Assembly: GCA_029248185.1 (NCBI GenBank)
Contig: JAQWJV010000036.1
Coordinates: forward strand, 1 to 47,206
Source of the DNA: Flavobacteriaceae bacterium
GTDB lineage: Bacteria; Bacteroidota; Bacteroidia; Flavobacteriales; Flavobacteriaceae
Direction: 5' to 3'
Length of the DNA stretch: 47,206 nucleotides
Shown: piece after piece, positions 18,680 through 27,031 of the stretch
Numbering within the stretch: the stretch's first letter is position 1
Layout of the letters: each line of letters starts with the position of its first letter
Program-made: the position numbers and the translations under genes
Notes under the pieces: generated by a model
Database searches by the model: none
Seen by the model: only the letters and a program-made list of their open reading frames with translations
Told to the model about the DNA's origin: nothing

Positions 18680-19840
18680 TCAACTATCCATTAAATTGTT
18701 TTGAAGATCTGACACTTTAGCACAACTCAACTGCTCCATAACTTGAAGCAGTTGAGTTTTCAGCATAGAAATGGTATGATTACCCCCTTTTTTTCCTAGC
18801 GCAGAAACACCATACATAAAAGTACGTCCTAAAAAACTGAAATCTGCACCATGAGCCATTACTCTGGCTACGTCTGCACCACCTCTGATGCCACTATCCA
18901 TCATAATAGTAATTTTGTCCTTGTATGAAGGCACAATTGTTTTCAAGGAATCAATAGTAGCTTGACCTACATCAACTTGTCTTCCTCCGTGATTGGAAAC
19001 TATCACTCCATCCAATCCTAGTTGGCATGCCTTTTCGACATCATGGATTGATTCGGCACCTTTGAGAACTAATTTTCCTTTCCATAAATCACGGATCCTT
19101 TTTATTTTATCCTCATTCAAACGACCGGAAAAAGTAGCGTCCATAAATTTAGCCAATTGATTGAGGTTCAAGTTTTTGGGCATATACGGCTTTAATATCT
19201 CGAAGTTTGGCTGACCATTTATTAGCGTATTTACCGCCCAATGTGGTCTTTTCATTGCATTAACAATATTGTTAAGAGTTATTTTTGGTGGCATGGACAG
19301 TCCATTTCGAATATCTCTAGGGCGATAGCCAAATGAAGGTACATCTGCCAAAATAACCAATACGGGGCATTCTGCAACTTCTGCTCGACGCAAAATGTCT
19401 TTCGTTACCTTTTCTTCTGCCGGGTGATAAAGCTGAAACCAAGCACGTCCTTCGGTGATTTCGGCAATGGTCTCAATACTAGAAGTTGTTACGGTACTTA
19501 AAACAAAAGGAATGTTATGCTCAAAAGCCGCTTTGGCGAGTATTTCGGGGGACTTTGGCCACATTAACCCTTGCAAGCCTACCGGAGAAATGCCAAAAGG
19601 AGCGTCGTACTCGTGCCCAAAAAGAGTGGTTTTAAGATTGGGTAATTGATAATCAACTAAATATTTTGGTTTGAGTTCTACCTCTCTAATCCTTGCTGTG
19701 TTTTTATAAAGATTAACATCATCGTTACAACCGCCATCTAAATATTCAAATGCGAATTTCGGGATTTTACTTTCGGCTTTAGCACGCAAATCAGGAACCG
19801 AGGGATAACGGCTGTCGATAAAGTGAATGTTTTTTTTCAT
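18680..19840 (-). CDS. lldD: FMN-dependent L-lactate/2-hydroxyacid dehydrogenase
   Basis: A 386-residue protein of the LldD/glycolate-oxidase family, normal length, with no signal peptide. Recognisable parts are FAFEYLDGGCND near the N-terminus (the FMN-side Tyr), PFGISPVGLQGLMWP, WFQLYHPAEE, and the catalytic loop VSNHGGRQVD carrying the proton-abstracting His. The phosphate site follows: MMDSGIRGGADVARVMAHGADFSFLGRTFMYG. These enzymes oxidise L-2-hydroxyacids, typically L-lactate to pyruvate, passing electrons to quinone or oxygen. The gene starts six bases after the FucP-type transporter stop, so it is translationally linked to it. The divergent operon makes L-lactaldehyde and then L-lactate, so L-lactate is the obvious substrate; this is inference from context. 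Confidence 0.85.
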   Translation of the reverse strand: MKKNIHFIDSRYPSVPDLRAKAESKIPKFAFEYLDGGCNDDVNLYKNTARIREVELKPKYLVDYQLPNLKTTLFGHEYDAPFGISPVGLQGLMWPKSPEILAKAAFEHNIPFVLSTVTTSSIETIAEITEGRAWFQLYHPAEEKVTKDILRRAEVAECPVLVILADVPSFGYRPRDIRNGLSMPPKITLNNIVNAMKRPHWAVNTLINGQPNFEILKPYMPKNLNLNQLAKFMDATFSGRLNEDKIKRIRDLWKGKLVLKGAESIHDVEKACQLGLDGVIVSNHGGRQVDVGQATIDSLKTIVPSYKDKITIMMDSGIRGGADVARVMAHGADFSFLGRTFMYGVSALGKKGGNHTISMLKTQLLQVMEQLSCAKVSDLQNNLMDS

Positions 19841-19846
19841 AAAGAC

Positions 19847-21142
19847 TTAATGGTTACGTTTATTAGAAGCTCTGAATCCATAAGTGGCTACCACACAAAA
19901 ACAGATAAAAGGAAGTAAGAATGATACATTTACTGCTGCAAAAGAACCAATGCTCTGCATATCGATGATCAAACCCTGAAGCGGGGGCATTAGTGCGCCT
20001 CCGACAATCGCCATGACCAAACCTGCTGCCCCCAGCGAAGCGTCTTGTCCAAGACCGTCCAAAGCAACACCATAGATGGTGGGAAACATAAGTGACATAA
20101 AAGCAGATGCTCCAACCAGTAGATACAATCCTATAATGCCTTCAATCAATATAACGCCTAAAATGGTAATCGCAGCACCCAAACCAAACAGGGCCAGTAA
20201 TTTTCTTGAGTTTACATATTTCATTAGAAAAGTACTTAGAAATCGACTCGAAAGAAAAATTCCCATTGCAAAAATATTATAGTTTTGAGCGGTTGTTTTT
20301 GAAACACCTAAGTTGTCAGCATATTGAATGATAAAAGTCCAACACATAATTTGTGCCCCCACATAAAACATCTGAGCTATAACACCTTCTATATAGTTTG
20401 GATTGCCAATCAATCGATAAAATGATTCGAGAGCATTGGACTTTGATTCATTGTTTCCACTCTTTGGCATTTTGGTCATAGAAATGACGACTAACATTCC
20501 AATAACTACAAAACCCAAAATTACATAAGGATCTCGAATAATTGCCAAATCATTTGTTTTGATAGCCGCTTTTTCAACGGCATCTAAAGTAGAAAAAATT
20601 AAATTCCCCGCAGCATCCCTTTTATCAGAGTCCAAATTAGAAAGGATGAATTTTGAAGCTACAAACATTCCTAAAAGGGAACCTACAGGATTAAAAGCCT
20701 GCGACAGATTCAGCCTTCGTGTAGCGGTTTCCGAATCACCCATTGAAAGTATAAAAGGGTTGGCTGTAGTTTCCAAAAATGCCAGTCCAAAGGTTAGTAT
20801 GTAAAGGGATAATAGAAAAAATCCAAATTCTTCAAATTGAGCCGCAGGATAGAAAAGAAGTGCCCCAATAGCATAGAGAACCAACCCAAAGAGTATGCCT
20901 TTCTTGTAGCTGTACCTTCTAACAAATAATGCAGCTGGTATTGCCATTGTTGCATATCCCCCGTAAAATGCTAATTGAACCAACGCAGCTTTGGCAGTTG
21001 AGATTTCCATAACAGTACCAAAGGCCGCAACCATTGGATTTGTTATGTCGTTTGCAAAACCCCACAATGCAAAAAGTGATGTGATTAAAATAAAAGGAAC
21101 AACTACATCCTTAGAAACAACTGGTGTCGTAATATCTTTCAT
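19847..21142 (-). CDS. fucP: FucP-type MFS sugar/proton symporter
   Basis: A 431-residue, 12-helix inner-membrane protein. ATG 21142 is preferred over 21178 because the longer start would lie inside the candidate promoter element at 21176-21183, and the 12 extra residues are hydrophilic. The family hallmarks are visible: FALWGFANDITNPMVAAFG in helix 1, YGGYATMAIPAALFVRRYSYKKGI, LAFLETTANPFI in helix 4, and RRLNLSQAFNPVGSLLG in helix 5. FucP of E. coli imports L-fucose with protons, and relatives carry other deoxy- and hexoses. Its place across from fucI and next to lldD supports uptake of the liberated deoxyhexose. It probably starts a transcript that continues through lldD. Confidence 0.88.
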   Translation of the reverse strand: MKDITTPVVSKDVVVPFILITSLFALWGFANDITNPMVAAFGTVMEISTAKAALVQLAFYGGYATMAIPAALFVRRYSYKKGILFGLVLYAIGALLFYPAAQFEEFGFFLLSLYILTFGLAFLETTANPFILSMGDSETATRRLNLSQAFNPVGSLLGMFVASKFILSNLDSDKRDAAGNLIFSTLDAVEKAAIKTNDLAIIRDPYVILGFVVIGMLVVISMTKMPKSGNNESKSNALESFYRLIGNPNYIEGVIAQMFYVGAQIMCWTFIIQYADNLGVSKTTAQNYNIFAMGIFLSSRFLSTFLMKYVNSRKLLALFGLGAAITILGVILIEGIIGLYLLVGASAFMSLMFPTIYGVALDGLGQDASLGAAGLVMAIVGGALMPPLQGLIIDMQSIGSFAAVNVSFLLPFICFCVVATYGFRASNKRNH

Positions 21143-21175
21143 AGATACTCTCGGTTTATAATCAAGTACTAACTT

Positions 21176-21183
21176 CAAATTTA
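21176..21183 (-). promoter_or_regulatory. Candidate -7 element for the fucP transcript
   Basis: On the minus strand the sequence reads TAAATTTG, a match to the Bacteroidota TAnnTTTG -7 element, 33 bases before the chosen fucP start. No TTTG is seen at the expected -33 distance. The same octamer occurs twice in the divergent control region at 22222-22266. Confidence 0.35.
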
Positions 21184-21298
21184 GGGAATCAACACACTAA
21201 ATGGTTTATTAAATATTACCCATTATGTGTAAAATACAAACATTGTTCAAAATAAAATTTTAAATAATAAATTAGTCAAACAAAAAATAATGCACATA

Positions 21299-22198
21299 TT
21301 AGAAAAGAATTCTTGTGCGGTATGATCCTGGAGAAACCCCTGTGATGGCGGTAAAAACTCTAGTAAAATGATAGCGATCAGAAAAGCCCAAAAGCGCCGC
21401 CATTTCCTCAATTGTTTTGTCAGTGTACTCAAAGAGTTCACAGGCATATGCTACTTTTCTTTTTTGTAAAAAATGATGAGGAGTAACTCCCATATTTTCT
21501 TTAAAAAGTCTTGAGAATGAATTGGGTGCCATATTGATTACCTCTGCCAATTCAGTATTACTGTTTTTCTTGCCAATATTGTTTTCAATAAAGCGAATTA
21601 CTTTGAGCACCCGAGAATCAGTATTTACTGACTTCCATAGTTCAGGCCCTATGCTAGATAAAACTTCCATCACAAAAGATTGAATCCTAAGGCTTGAAGT
21701 CATTTTAAAAGCCGTGTTGTTTTTCTTTAGTTGATGTGTTAAATATTCTAGTTTTTTTTGGAAAACGTTGTTAATCTGAATTTTAAATATTCCTGGAAAT
21801 ACATTATCAAAAGGAATGCCCAAATTAAAGTGAAGAAAAAAATGAATTAAGGATTCTGACTCCAACTCGTTTTCTTCATCTGAAACAATCAAATGACGAC
21901 CGGACACATGTATGCCCGTTTTGTAACGAATTCTTTTTTTATAATGCGATGAAAAGGAGGTAAAAGGAGAGATGATATACATGTGATCAGGATCCATTTC
22001 AATTTCATCTTCAAGATGGGTTAAAACGCCTCCCATATTTCTATTCCAATAGATACGCCAAAAAGGAAAAACCATATCATGGCAGTCCCACAAATCTAGT
22101 AGCCAATACCTACAGCACAATACCTTCATGTTGATATCTACAAAAGATTGTTTTTGTGACGAGGGATCGCCTGTGCTGATATTTTGATGAAGCTTCAT
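21299..22198 (-). CDS. AraC-family transcriptional regulator
   Basis: A 299-residue protein from ATG 22198; a start at 22243 would lie upstream of the candidate promoter at 22222-22229, so the shorter form is preferred. The N-terminal half (about 1-190) is a cupin-like sensor region (GIHVSGRHLIVS, FFLHFNLGIPFDNV). The C-terminal 100 residues hold two helix-turn-helix motifs of AraC/XylS type: NTELAEVINMAPNSFSRLFKENMGVTPHHFLQKRKVAYACELF and then IEEMAALLGFSDRYHFTRVFTAITGVSPGSYR. It is divergent from the rhaD-fucI operon and 156 bases ahead of fucP. It most likely activates these genes in response to the deoxyhexose or an intermediate, as RhaR/RhaS and AraC do; the ligand is inferred. Confidence 0.9.
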   Translation of the reverse strand: MKLHQNISTGDPSSQKQSFVDINMKVLCCRYWLLDLWDCHDMVFPFWRIYWNRNMGGVLTHLEDEIEMDPDHMYIISPFTSFSSHYKKRIRYKTGIHVSGRHLIVSDEENELESESLIHFFLHFNLGIPFDNVFPGIFKIQINNVFQKKLEYLTHQLKKNNTAFKMTSSLRIQSFVMEVLSSIGPELWKSVNTDSRVLKVIRFIENNIGKKNSNTELAEVINMAPNSFSRLFKENMGVTPHHFLQKRKVAYACELFEYTDKTIEEMAALLGFSDRYHFTRVFTAITGVSPGSYRTRILF

Positions 22199-22221
22199 GA
22201 GTCTAATGTTTAATTTAGATA

Positions 22222-22229
22222 CAAATTTA
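22222..22229 (-). promoter_or_regulatory. Candidate -7 element of the AraC-type gene
   Basis: The minus strand reads TAAATTTG, 23 bases before ATG 22198. It is an exact inverted copy of the element at 22259-22266 that faces the catabolic operon, so the two divergent genes appear to have mirror-image promoters. On its own strand the nearest upstream TTTG (22255-22258) is 25 bases away, longer than the usual 19-base spacing. Confidence 0.4.
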
Positions 22230-22258
22230 GTTGTTTTTAGCATTTAATTTATTGCAAA

Positions 22259-22266
22259 TAAATTTG
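22259..22266 (+). promoter_or_regulatory. Candidate -7 element of the rhaD-fucI operon
   Basis: TAAATTTG matches the TAnnTTTG consensus and lies 30 bases before the rhaD start. The best upstream TTG (22231-22233) is 25 bases away rather than about 19, so an activator may be needed. Confidence 0.45.
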
Positions 22267-22286
22267 AATTTTGTGTAATATTCAAA
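22263..22286. promoter_or_regulatory. Candidate operator: 7-bp inverted repeat upstream of rhaD
   Basis: TTTGAAT (22263-22269) and ATTCAAA (22280-22286) form a perfect inverted repeat with a 10-base spacer. It overlaps the -7 element and the predicted transcription start. A second inverted repeat, CAAAT-AA-ATTTG, lies at 22255-22266. The position suggests control of the operon by the divergent AraC-type protein or by a repressor. Confidence 0.4.
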
Positions 22287-22296
22287 CATTTAATAT

Positions 22297-23097
22297 ATGA
22301 AGGATGTTCACATTCCTAATGCTGTTAAATTGGTGCTTGAACAAGCTAGTGAAATTGCTGGTTATTTGTGGGAGCGCGAGTGGATTGAGCGCAATGGAGG
22401 CAACCTTTCTGTTGACCTGACAGATCATTTTAAAGAGGTATCATTACCACCAGACCTCAGCTATATCGACAAAGAGTTTCCCAAAGAAGCAGCAAATCTT
22501 TATTTGTACATAACAGGAGCCAGTTGCTATTTGAGAAGATTGATTGACAAGATTGATCAGGCTTCTTGTATCATGCACATCAATAAAAATGCTGACGGAT
22601 ATGCCATCATTTGGGGGGGGGAAATGCAAGATTTTGTGCCCACCTCCGAATTGGCTTCTCATTTGACGATTCATCTTTTTAATAAATCTCAAAATTCTCC
22701 AAATAAAGTTGTGCTTCATGCACATCCTTCAGAATTGATTGTACTAAGTCATCATAAAATATTTCAAGACGAACAAAAACTCAATCAATCCATATGGAAA
22801 ATGTGTCCAGAAGTTAGAGTGTATGTGCCTCGAGGAATTCATTGCACCCCTTATGCCATTACACAGTCAGATGACTTAGCCCTAATGACAATAGATGCAT
22901 TTAAAACCAGAGATGTAGCACTATGGGAAAAACACGGAGCCACTATAACTGCACCAACAATTGAAAAAGCTTGGGACTTTATGGACGTTGCCAACAAAGG
23001 AGCAAAGTTATTGTTGATGGCTTGGTCTGCAGGATTTGAGCCCGAAGGAATCTCGGATAAGGAATTAAAATCACTTGAAAAACTATTTAACTTATAA
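22297..23097 (+). CDS. rhaD: RhaD-type class II aldolase (L-rhamnulose-/L-fuculose-1-phosphate)
   Basis: A 266-residue protein that aligns along its whole length with E. coli RhaD as I recall it. Shared landmarks are the phosphate-binding ERNGGNLS near residue 32, TGASCYLR, and YAIIWGGEMQDFVPTSEL with Glu118. Then come zinc ligands His141 and His143 in VLHAHPSEL, and His213 in LWEKHGATI. These correspond to E. coli Glu117, His141, His143 and His212. It cleaves a ketohexose-1-phosphate to DHAP and L-lactaldehyde in the cytoplasm. It is first in the operon, with fucI beginning four bases after its stop. An uninterrupted run of nine G (22613-22621) encodes WGG in the active-site region. Because the partner isomerase is FucI, the natural substrate could be L-fuculose-1-phosphate. 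Confidence 0.88.
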   Translation: MKDVHIPNAVKLVLEQASEIAGYLWEREWIERNGGNLSVDLTDHFKEVSLPPDLSYIDKEFPKEAANLYLYITGASCYLRRLIDKIDQASCIMHINKNADGYAIIWGGEMQDFVPTSELASHLTIHLFNKSQNSPNKVVLHAHPSELIVLSHHKIFQDEQKLNQSIWKMCPEVRVYVPRGIHCTPYAITQSDDLALMTIDAFKTRDVALWEKHGATITAPTIEKAWDFMDVANKGAKLLLMAWSAGFEPEGISDKELKSLEKLFNL

Positions 23098-23100
23098 AAT

Positions 23101-24885
23101 ATGAATAGACTGGTAGGTAGATTACCCAAGGTTGGAATACGCCCAGTAATTGATGGGCGAGAAGCAGGAGTTAGAGAATCCCTTGAGCAACAATGTATGG
23201 ACATGGCCAAAGCTGCCGCAAAGCTCATCGAAACACATTTAAGATTTCCAAGCGGAGAACAAATTGAATGTGTGATTGCCGACTCCACCATAGGAGGTGT
23301 GGTTGATGCTGCACAATGCGCAGATAAATTTCAAAAGGAGGGAGTAGGAGTCTCTCTTACCGTCACTCCTTGTTGGTGTTATGGAACTGAAGTGATGGAC
23401 ACCGATCTACTAATTCCTAAAGCAGTTTGGGGGTTTAATGGAACAGAACGTCCGGGTGCGGTTTATTTAGCTGCTGCTCTGGCAGGATACTCCCAAAAAG
23501 GATTGCCTGCATTTGGAATTTATGGCAAAGAAGTTCAAGACTCCGATGACCTGAGCATTCCAAATGATGTTAAGGAAAAAATACTTCGATTCACAAAGGC
23601 AGCCCTTGCCGTTGCTCAAATGAAGGGGAAATCATATTTATCCATTGGATACAGCTCTATGGGAATTGCGGGCTCTATGGTGGACGTCAATTTTTTACAG
23701 GATTACTTGGGAATTCGTGCAGAATTCGTAGAGTCTGTTGAGCTGTTGCGACGGATGGAAGAGGGGATATTCGATAAAGAAGAGTTCGACAGAGCCATGA
23801 TATGGACCAAGAAATACTGCAAAGAAGGAAAAGACTACAATGACGAATCTCGTCAAAAAAACCAAGATCAGAAAAATAATGAGTGGGAGACCGTTGTGAA
23901 AATGACGTTGATATGTCGCGATTTGATGTCGGGCAATCCTAAGCTGAAAGAAATGGGATTTGGAGAAGAGGCCAAAGGAAGAAACGCAATAATAGGGGGG
24001 TTTCAGGGTCAAAGACAATGGACTGATTATCAGCCCAATGCAGACTTTACGGAAGCGATTTTAAACTCTTCGTTTGACTGGAACGGGATTCGACAAGCTT
24101 ATGTGTTTGCCACTGAAAATGATTGTCTCAATGCGATATCTATGCTATTTGGTCACTTACTGACCGGAAAGGCCCAGCTTTTTTCTGATGTCCGAACCTA
24201 TTGGAGTCCAAATTCAGTAGAGAGAGTTAGTGGTGAAAAGTTGTCTGGAATTGCCAAGGATGGTATTATTCATCTTATCAACTCAGGCTCTACATCTTTA
24301 GATGCTACTGCACAACAAGAGGATAAAGAGGGCCTGCCCACCATGAAACCTTTTTGGGAGATTTCAGAAGAGGAAGCAGCGCGATGTTTGGAGCATACGC
24401 TGTGGCCTCCTGCTATAAACGAATATTTTAGAGGGGGTGGATTTTCATCTCAATTCAAAACCAGAGGATCCATGCCCATGACCATGTCCAGAATCAATTT
24501 AGTAAAAGGCATTGGCCCCGTTTTACAATTGGTAGAAGGATGGAGCGTTGAACTTCCCGAGACTATTCACAAAATTTTAGATGAGCGCACCAATCCTACT
24601 TGGCCAACAACATGGTTTGTCCCTCGAACTATAGGTAAAGGCTTTTTTAGGGATGTGTATACGGTAATGTCCAAATGGGGAGCCAATCACGGCGCAATTT
24701 CACATGGTCACATCGGTGCCGATTTGATTTCCTTGGCCGCTATGCTTCGTATTCCTGTCAATATGCACAATGTTCCTGATGAAGATATTTTTAGACCAAG
24801 TGCTTGGTCTGCGTTTGGGGAAAATCTCGAAGGAGCAGATTATCAAGCCTGTAAAAACTATGGATCTCTATACGGATTCAAATAA
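23101..24885 (+). CDS. fucI: L-fucose isomerase
   Basis: A 594-residue protein, very similar throughout to the 591-residue E. coli FucI. Landmarks are [20 protein letters not shown] at the N-terminus, [41 protein letters not shown], and [30 protein letters not shown]. The metal and catalytic residues Glu339 (ATENDC), Asp363 (SDVRTYWSP) and His537 (SHGHIGADL) are present. It converts L-fucose to L-fuculose using Mn2+, and the family also accepts D-arabinose. It sits between two aldolase genes, with a four-base step from rhaD and 18 bases to the bifunctional gene. No L-rhamnose isomerase gene is in the window, so L-fucose is the best-supported entry sugar. Confidence 0.96.
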   Translation: MNRLVGRLPKVGIRPVIDGREAGVRESLEQQCMDMAKAAAKLIETHLRFPSGEQIECVIADSTIGGVVDAAQCADKFQKEGVGVSLTVTPCWCYGTEVMDTDLLIPKAVWGFNGTERPGAVYLAAALAGYSQKGLPAFGIYGKEVQDSDDLSIPNDVKEKILRFTKAALAVAQMKGKSYLSIGYSSMGIAGSMVDVNFLQDYLGIRAEFVESVELLRRMEEGIFDKEEFDRAMIWTKKYCKEGKDYNDESRQKNQDQKNNEWETVVKMTLICRDLMSGNPKLKEMGFGEEAKGRNAIIGGFQGQRQWTDYQPNADFTEAILNSSFDWNGIRQAYVFATENDCLNAISMLFGHLLTGKAQLFSDVRTYWSPNSVERVSGEKLSGIAKDGIIHLINSGSTSLDATAQQEDKEGLPTMKPFWEISEEEAARCLEHTLWPPAINEYFRGGGFSSQFKTRGSMPMTMSRINLVKGIGPVLQLVEGWSVELPETIHKILDERTNPTWPTTWFVPRTIGKGFFRDVYTVMSKWGANHGAISHGHIGADLISLAAMLRIPVNMHNVPDEDIFRPSAWSAFGENLEGADYQACKNYGSLYGFK

Positions 24886-24903
24886 ATTAATAATCAGATT
24901 ATA

Positions 24904-27006
24904 ATGAAAAAGAAAACAGAATTTCAATTTGTAAATTACTTGTGGGACGAACAGAAAGCAAATGCTCTTGGCGACAATCAGGTAGAGCTCTTCTTGTACC
25001 GCTCAAATATTTTGGGAGCCGATTTGCGAATTACCAATTATGGAGGTGGAAACACCAGTTGTAAAACCATTGAAAAAGACCCTCTTACAGGAAACGAAGT
25101 TGAGGTTATGTGGATCAAAGGATCTGGAGGAGATATAGGGACTTTAAAAAGAGATGGTATTGCCGGTTTATACACAGAAAGATTACTAGATCTCAAAAAG
25201 GTATACCGAGGATTGGAACACGAAGATGAGATGGTAGGCCTTTTCAATCATTGTATCTACGATCTTGACAGTAAGGCACCTTCTATTGACACGCCCTTGC
25301 ATGGATTACTTCCATTCAAACACATCGATCACTTGCATCCGGATGCTTTAATTGCGGTTGCTGCGGCAAAGGATGGGGAACAGATTACCAAAGAAATTTG
25401 GGGAGACACCATGGGCTGGGTTCCTTGGCAAAGGCCTGGTTTTGATTTGGCCTTACAACTAGAGAAGTGTTTGGCTGAAAATCCGGGAATTAGAGGGATT
25501 GTATTGGGAAGTCATGGCTTATTTACGTGGGGAGATACTTCATATGAATGTTATATCAACAGCTTGGAAGTTATCGAAGCGGCATCCCAGTATATTGATG
25601 ATAAGATTAAAGAAAATGGTTCTGTATTTGGGGGTGCAATTAAAGAAAGTCTCTCTCCCAAAGATCGAAAAAAACAAGCCGCAGTAATCGCTCCTATTTT
25701 ACGCGGATTGTGCTCCTCCGAACAACGTATGGTTGGACATTTTGACGATCAAGAAGCTGTACTTGAATTTATAAACAGTAAAGATTTGGATCAGCTCGCT
25801 CCTATGGGAACCTCCTGTCCAGATCACTTCTTACGTACCAAAATATCGCCATTAGTCTTGCCTTTGAGTGCAGAAATGGATTTGACAGATAGTGATGAAA
25901 TACGCAAGCTGTTGTTTCCCTTATTTGAGGCATATAGAAAAGACTACAACGATTATTACGAAACACATAAACACCCCAATAGTCCAGCTGTAAGAGACAG
26001 CAACCCTGTAATCATTCTTTTTCCGGGCTTGGGCTTGTTTAGTTTTGCCAAAAACAAGCAAACCGCCAGAGTAGCTGCTGAGTTTTACGTAAATGCAATT
26101 AATGTTATGCGAGGTGCTGAGGCCATTTCAAGCTATACCTCACTTCCTCGTCAAGAAGCTTTTGATATTGAATACTGGTTGCTTGAAGAGGCCAAACTAC
26201 AGCGAATGCCCAAAGAGAAACCACTATCGAGACAAGTTGCTTTGGTGACCGGAGCTGGAGGTGGAATTGGACGTGCTATTGCAGACAAACTTATCGCAGA
26301 AGGGGCTGTAGTCATTTTTTCAGATATTTCTGATGATTTTTTGGCAGAAGCTACTGTCAACTACTCTACTGATCAAGCCATTTCAGTAAACTGCAACGTT
26401 ACTGATGATGAGGAAATTGACAATATGTTAAATCAATCCTGTTTAGCTTTTGGTGGTGTAGACATCATTGTTCATAGTGCAGGACTGGCCATATCAAAGT
26501 CTATTGAAAATACAAGCGATAATGATTGGGAATTAATACAGGGTGTGCTGGTAAAAGGTCAATTTAAATTGGCAAAGAGGGCTTCAAAAACTTTCAATAA
26601 ACAAAAACTAGGGGGAAATATCGTCAATATAGCAAGTAAAAACGGGCTTGTTTCGGGCCCTAATAATGTAGGGTATGGAACTGCAAAAGCAGCTCAAATT
26701 CACATGTCTCGTTTGTTGGCGGCTGAATTAGCGGCTGATGATGTACGGGTTAATACAGTCAATCCAGACGGCGTCATTGTTGGGAGTAAAATATGGGAAG
26801 GCGATTGGGCAGAAGGTCGCGCCAAAGCTTATGGTATTACCGTAGAAGAACTTCCTGCTTACTACGCAAAGCGAAATTTATTGAATAAAATCATAACACC
26901 AACTGACATTGCCAATGGAGTGTTTGTGTTTTTGGGTGTTTTGGATAAATGTACGGGTAACATTCTAAATGTTGATGGAGGAGTCGCCAATGCTTTTGTC
27001 CGTTAA
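24904..27006 (+). CDS. Bifunctional class II aldolase / short-chain dehydrogenase
   Basis: A 700-residue two-domain protein, the usual length of the RhaD-ADH family (the type represented by B. subtilis YuxG). The N-terminal 430 residues form an aldolase-II domain: NYGGGNTSCKT, GSGGDIGTLKRDG, TPLHGLLPFKHIDHLHPDALIA, and VLGSHGLFTWGDTSYECY. The C-terminal part is an SDR: the nucleotide-binding TGAGGGIG at 449-456, an Asp in SDISDD that favours NAD+, and the catalytic Tyr591 and Lys595 in YGTAK. The expected reactions are cleavage of the deoxyketose-1-phosphate to DHAP and L-lactaldehyde, then oxidation of L-lactaldehyde to L-lactate. It duplicates the aldolase activity of the first gene of the operon, which is odd. 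An alternative is a non-phosphorylated substrate or reduction rather than oxidation. Confidence 0.9.
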   Translation: MKKKTEFQFVNYLWDEQKANALGDNQVELFLYRSNILGADLRITNYGGGNTSCKTIEKDPLTGNEVEVMWIKGSGGDIGTLKRDGIAGLYTERLLDLKKVYRGLEHEDEMVGLFNHCIYDLDSKAPSIDTPLHGLLPFKHIDHLHPDALIAVAAAKDGEQITKEIWGDTMGWVPWQRPGFDLALQLEKCLAENPGIRGIVLGSHGLFTWGDTSYECYINSLEVIEAASQYIDDKIKENGSVFGGAIKESLSPKDRKKQAAVIAPILRGLCSSEQRMVGHFDDQEAVLEFINSKDLDQLAPMGTSCPDHFLRTKISPLVLPLSAEMDLTDSDEIRKLLFPLFEAYRKDYNDYYETHKHPNSPAVRDSNPVIILFPGLGLFSFAKNKQTARVAAEFYVNAINVMRGAEAISSYTSLPRQEAFDIEYWLLEEAKLQRMPKEKPLSRQVALVTGAGGGIGRAIADKLIAEGAVVIFSDISDDFLAEATVNYSTDQAISVNCNVTDDEEIDNMLNQSCLAFGGVDIIVHSAGLAISKSIENTSDNDWELIQGVLVKGQFKLAKRASKTFNKQKLGGNIVNIASKNGLVSGPNNVGYGTAKAAQIHMSRLLAAELAADDVRVNTVNPDGVIVGSKIWEGDWAEGRAKAYGITVEELPAYYAKRNLLNKIITPTDIANGVFVFLGVLDKCTGNILNVDGGVANAFVR

Positions 27007-27031
27007 ATTGATCATTCCAAAGCATTGACTC

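Noticed and set aside
22851-23291. 146-codon minus-strand ORF across the rhaD-fucI junction
   Set aside because: It is antisense to two strongly conserved enzymes, has no family character and no RBS or promoter of its own.
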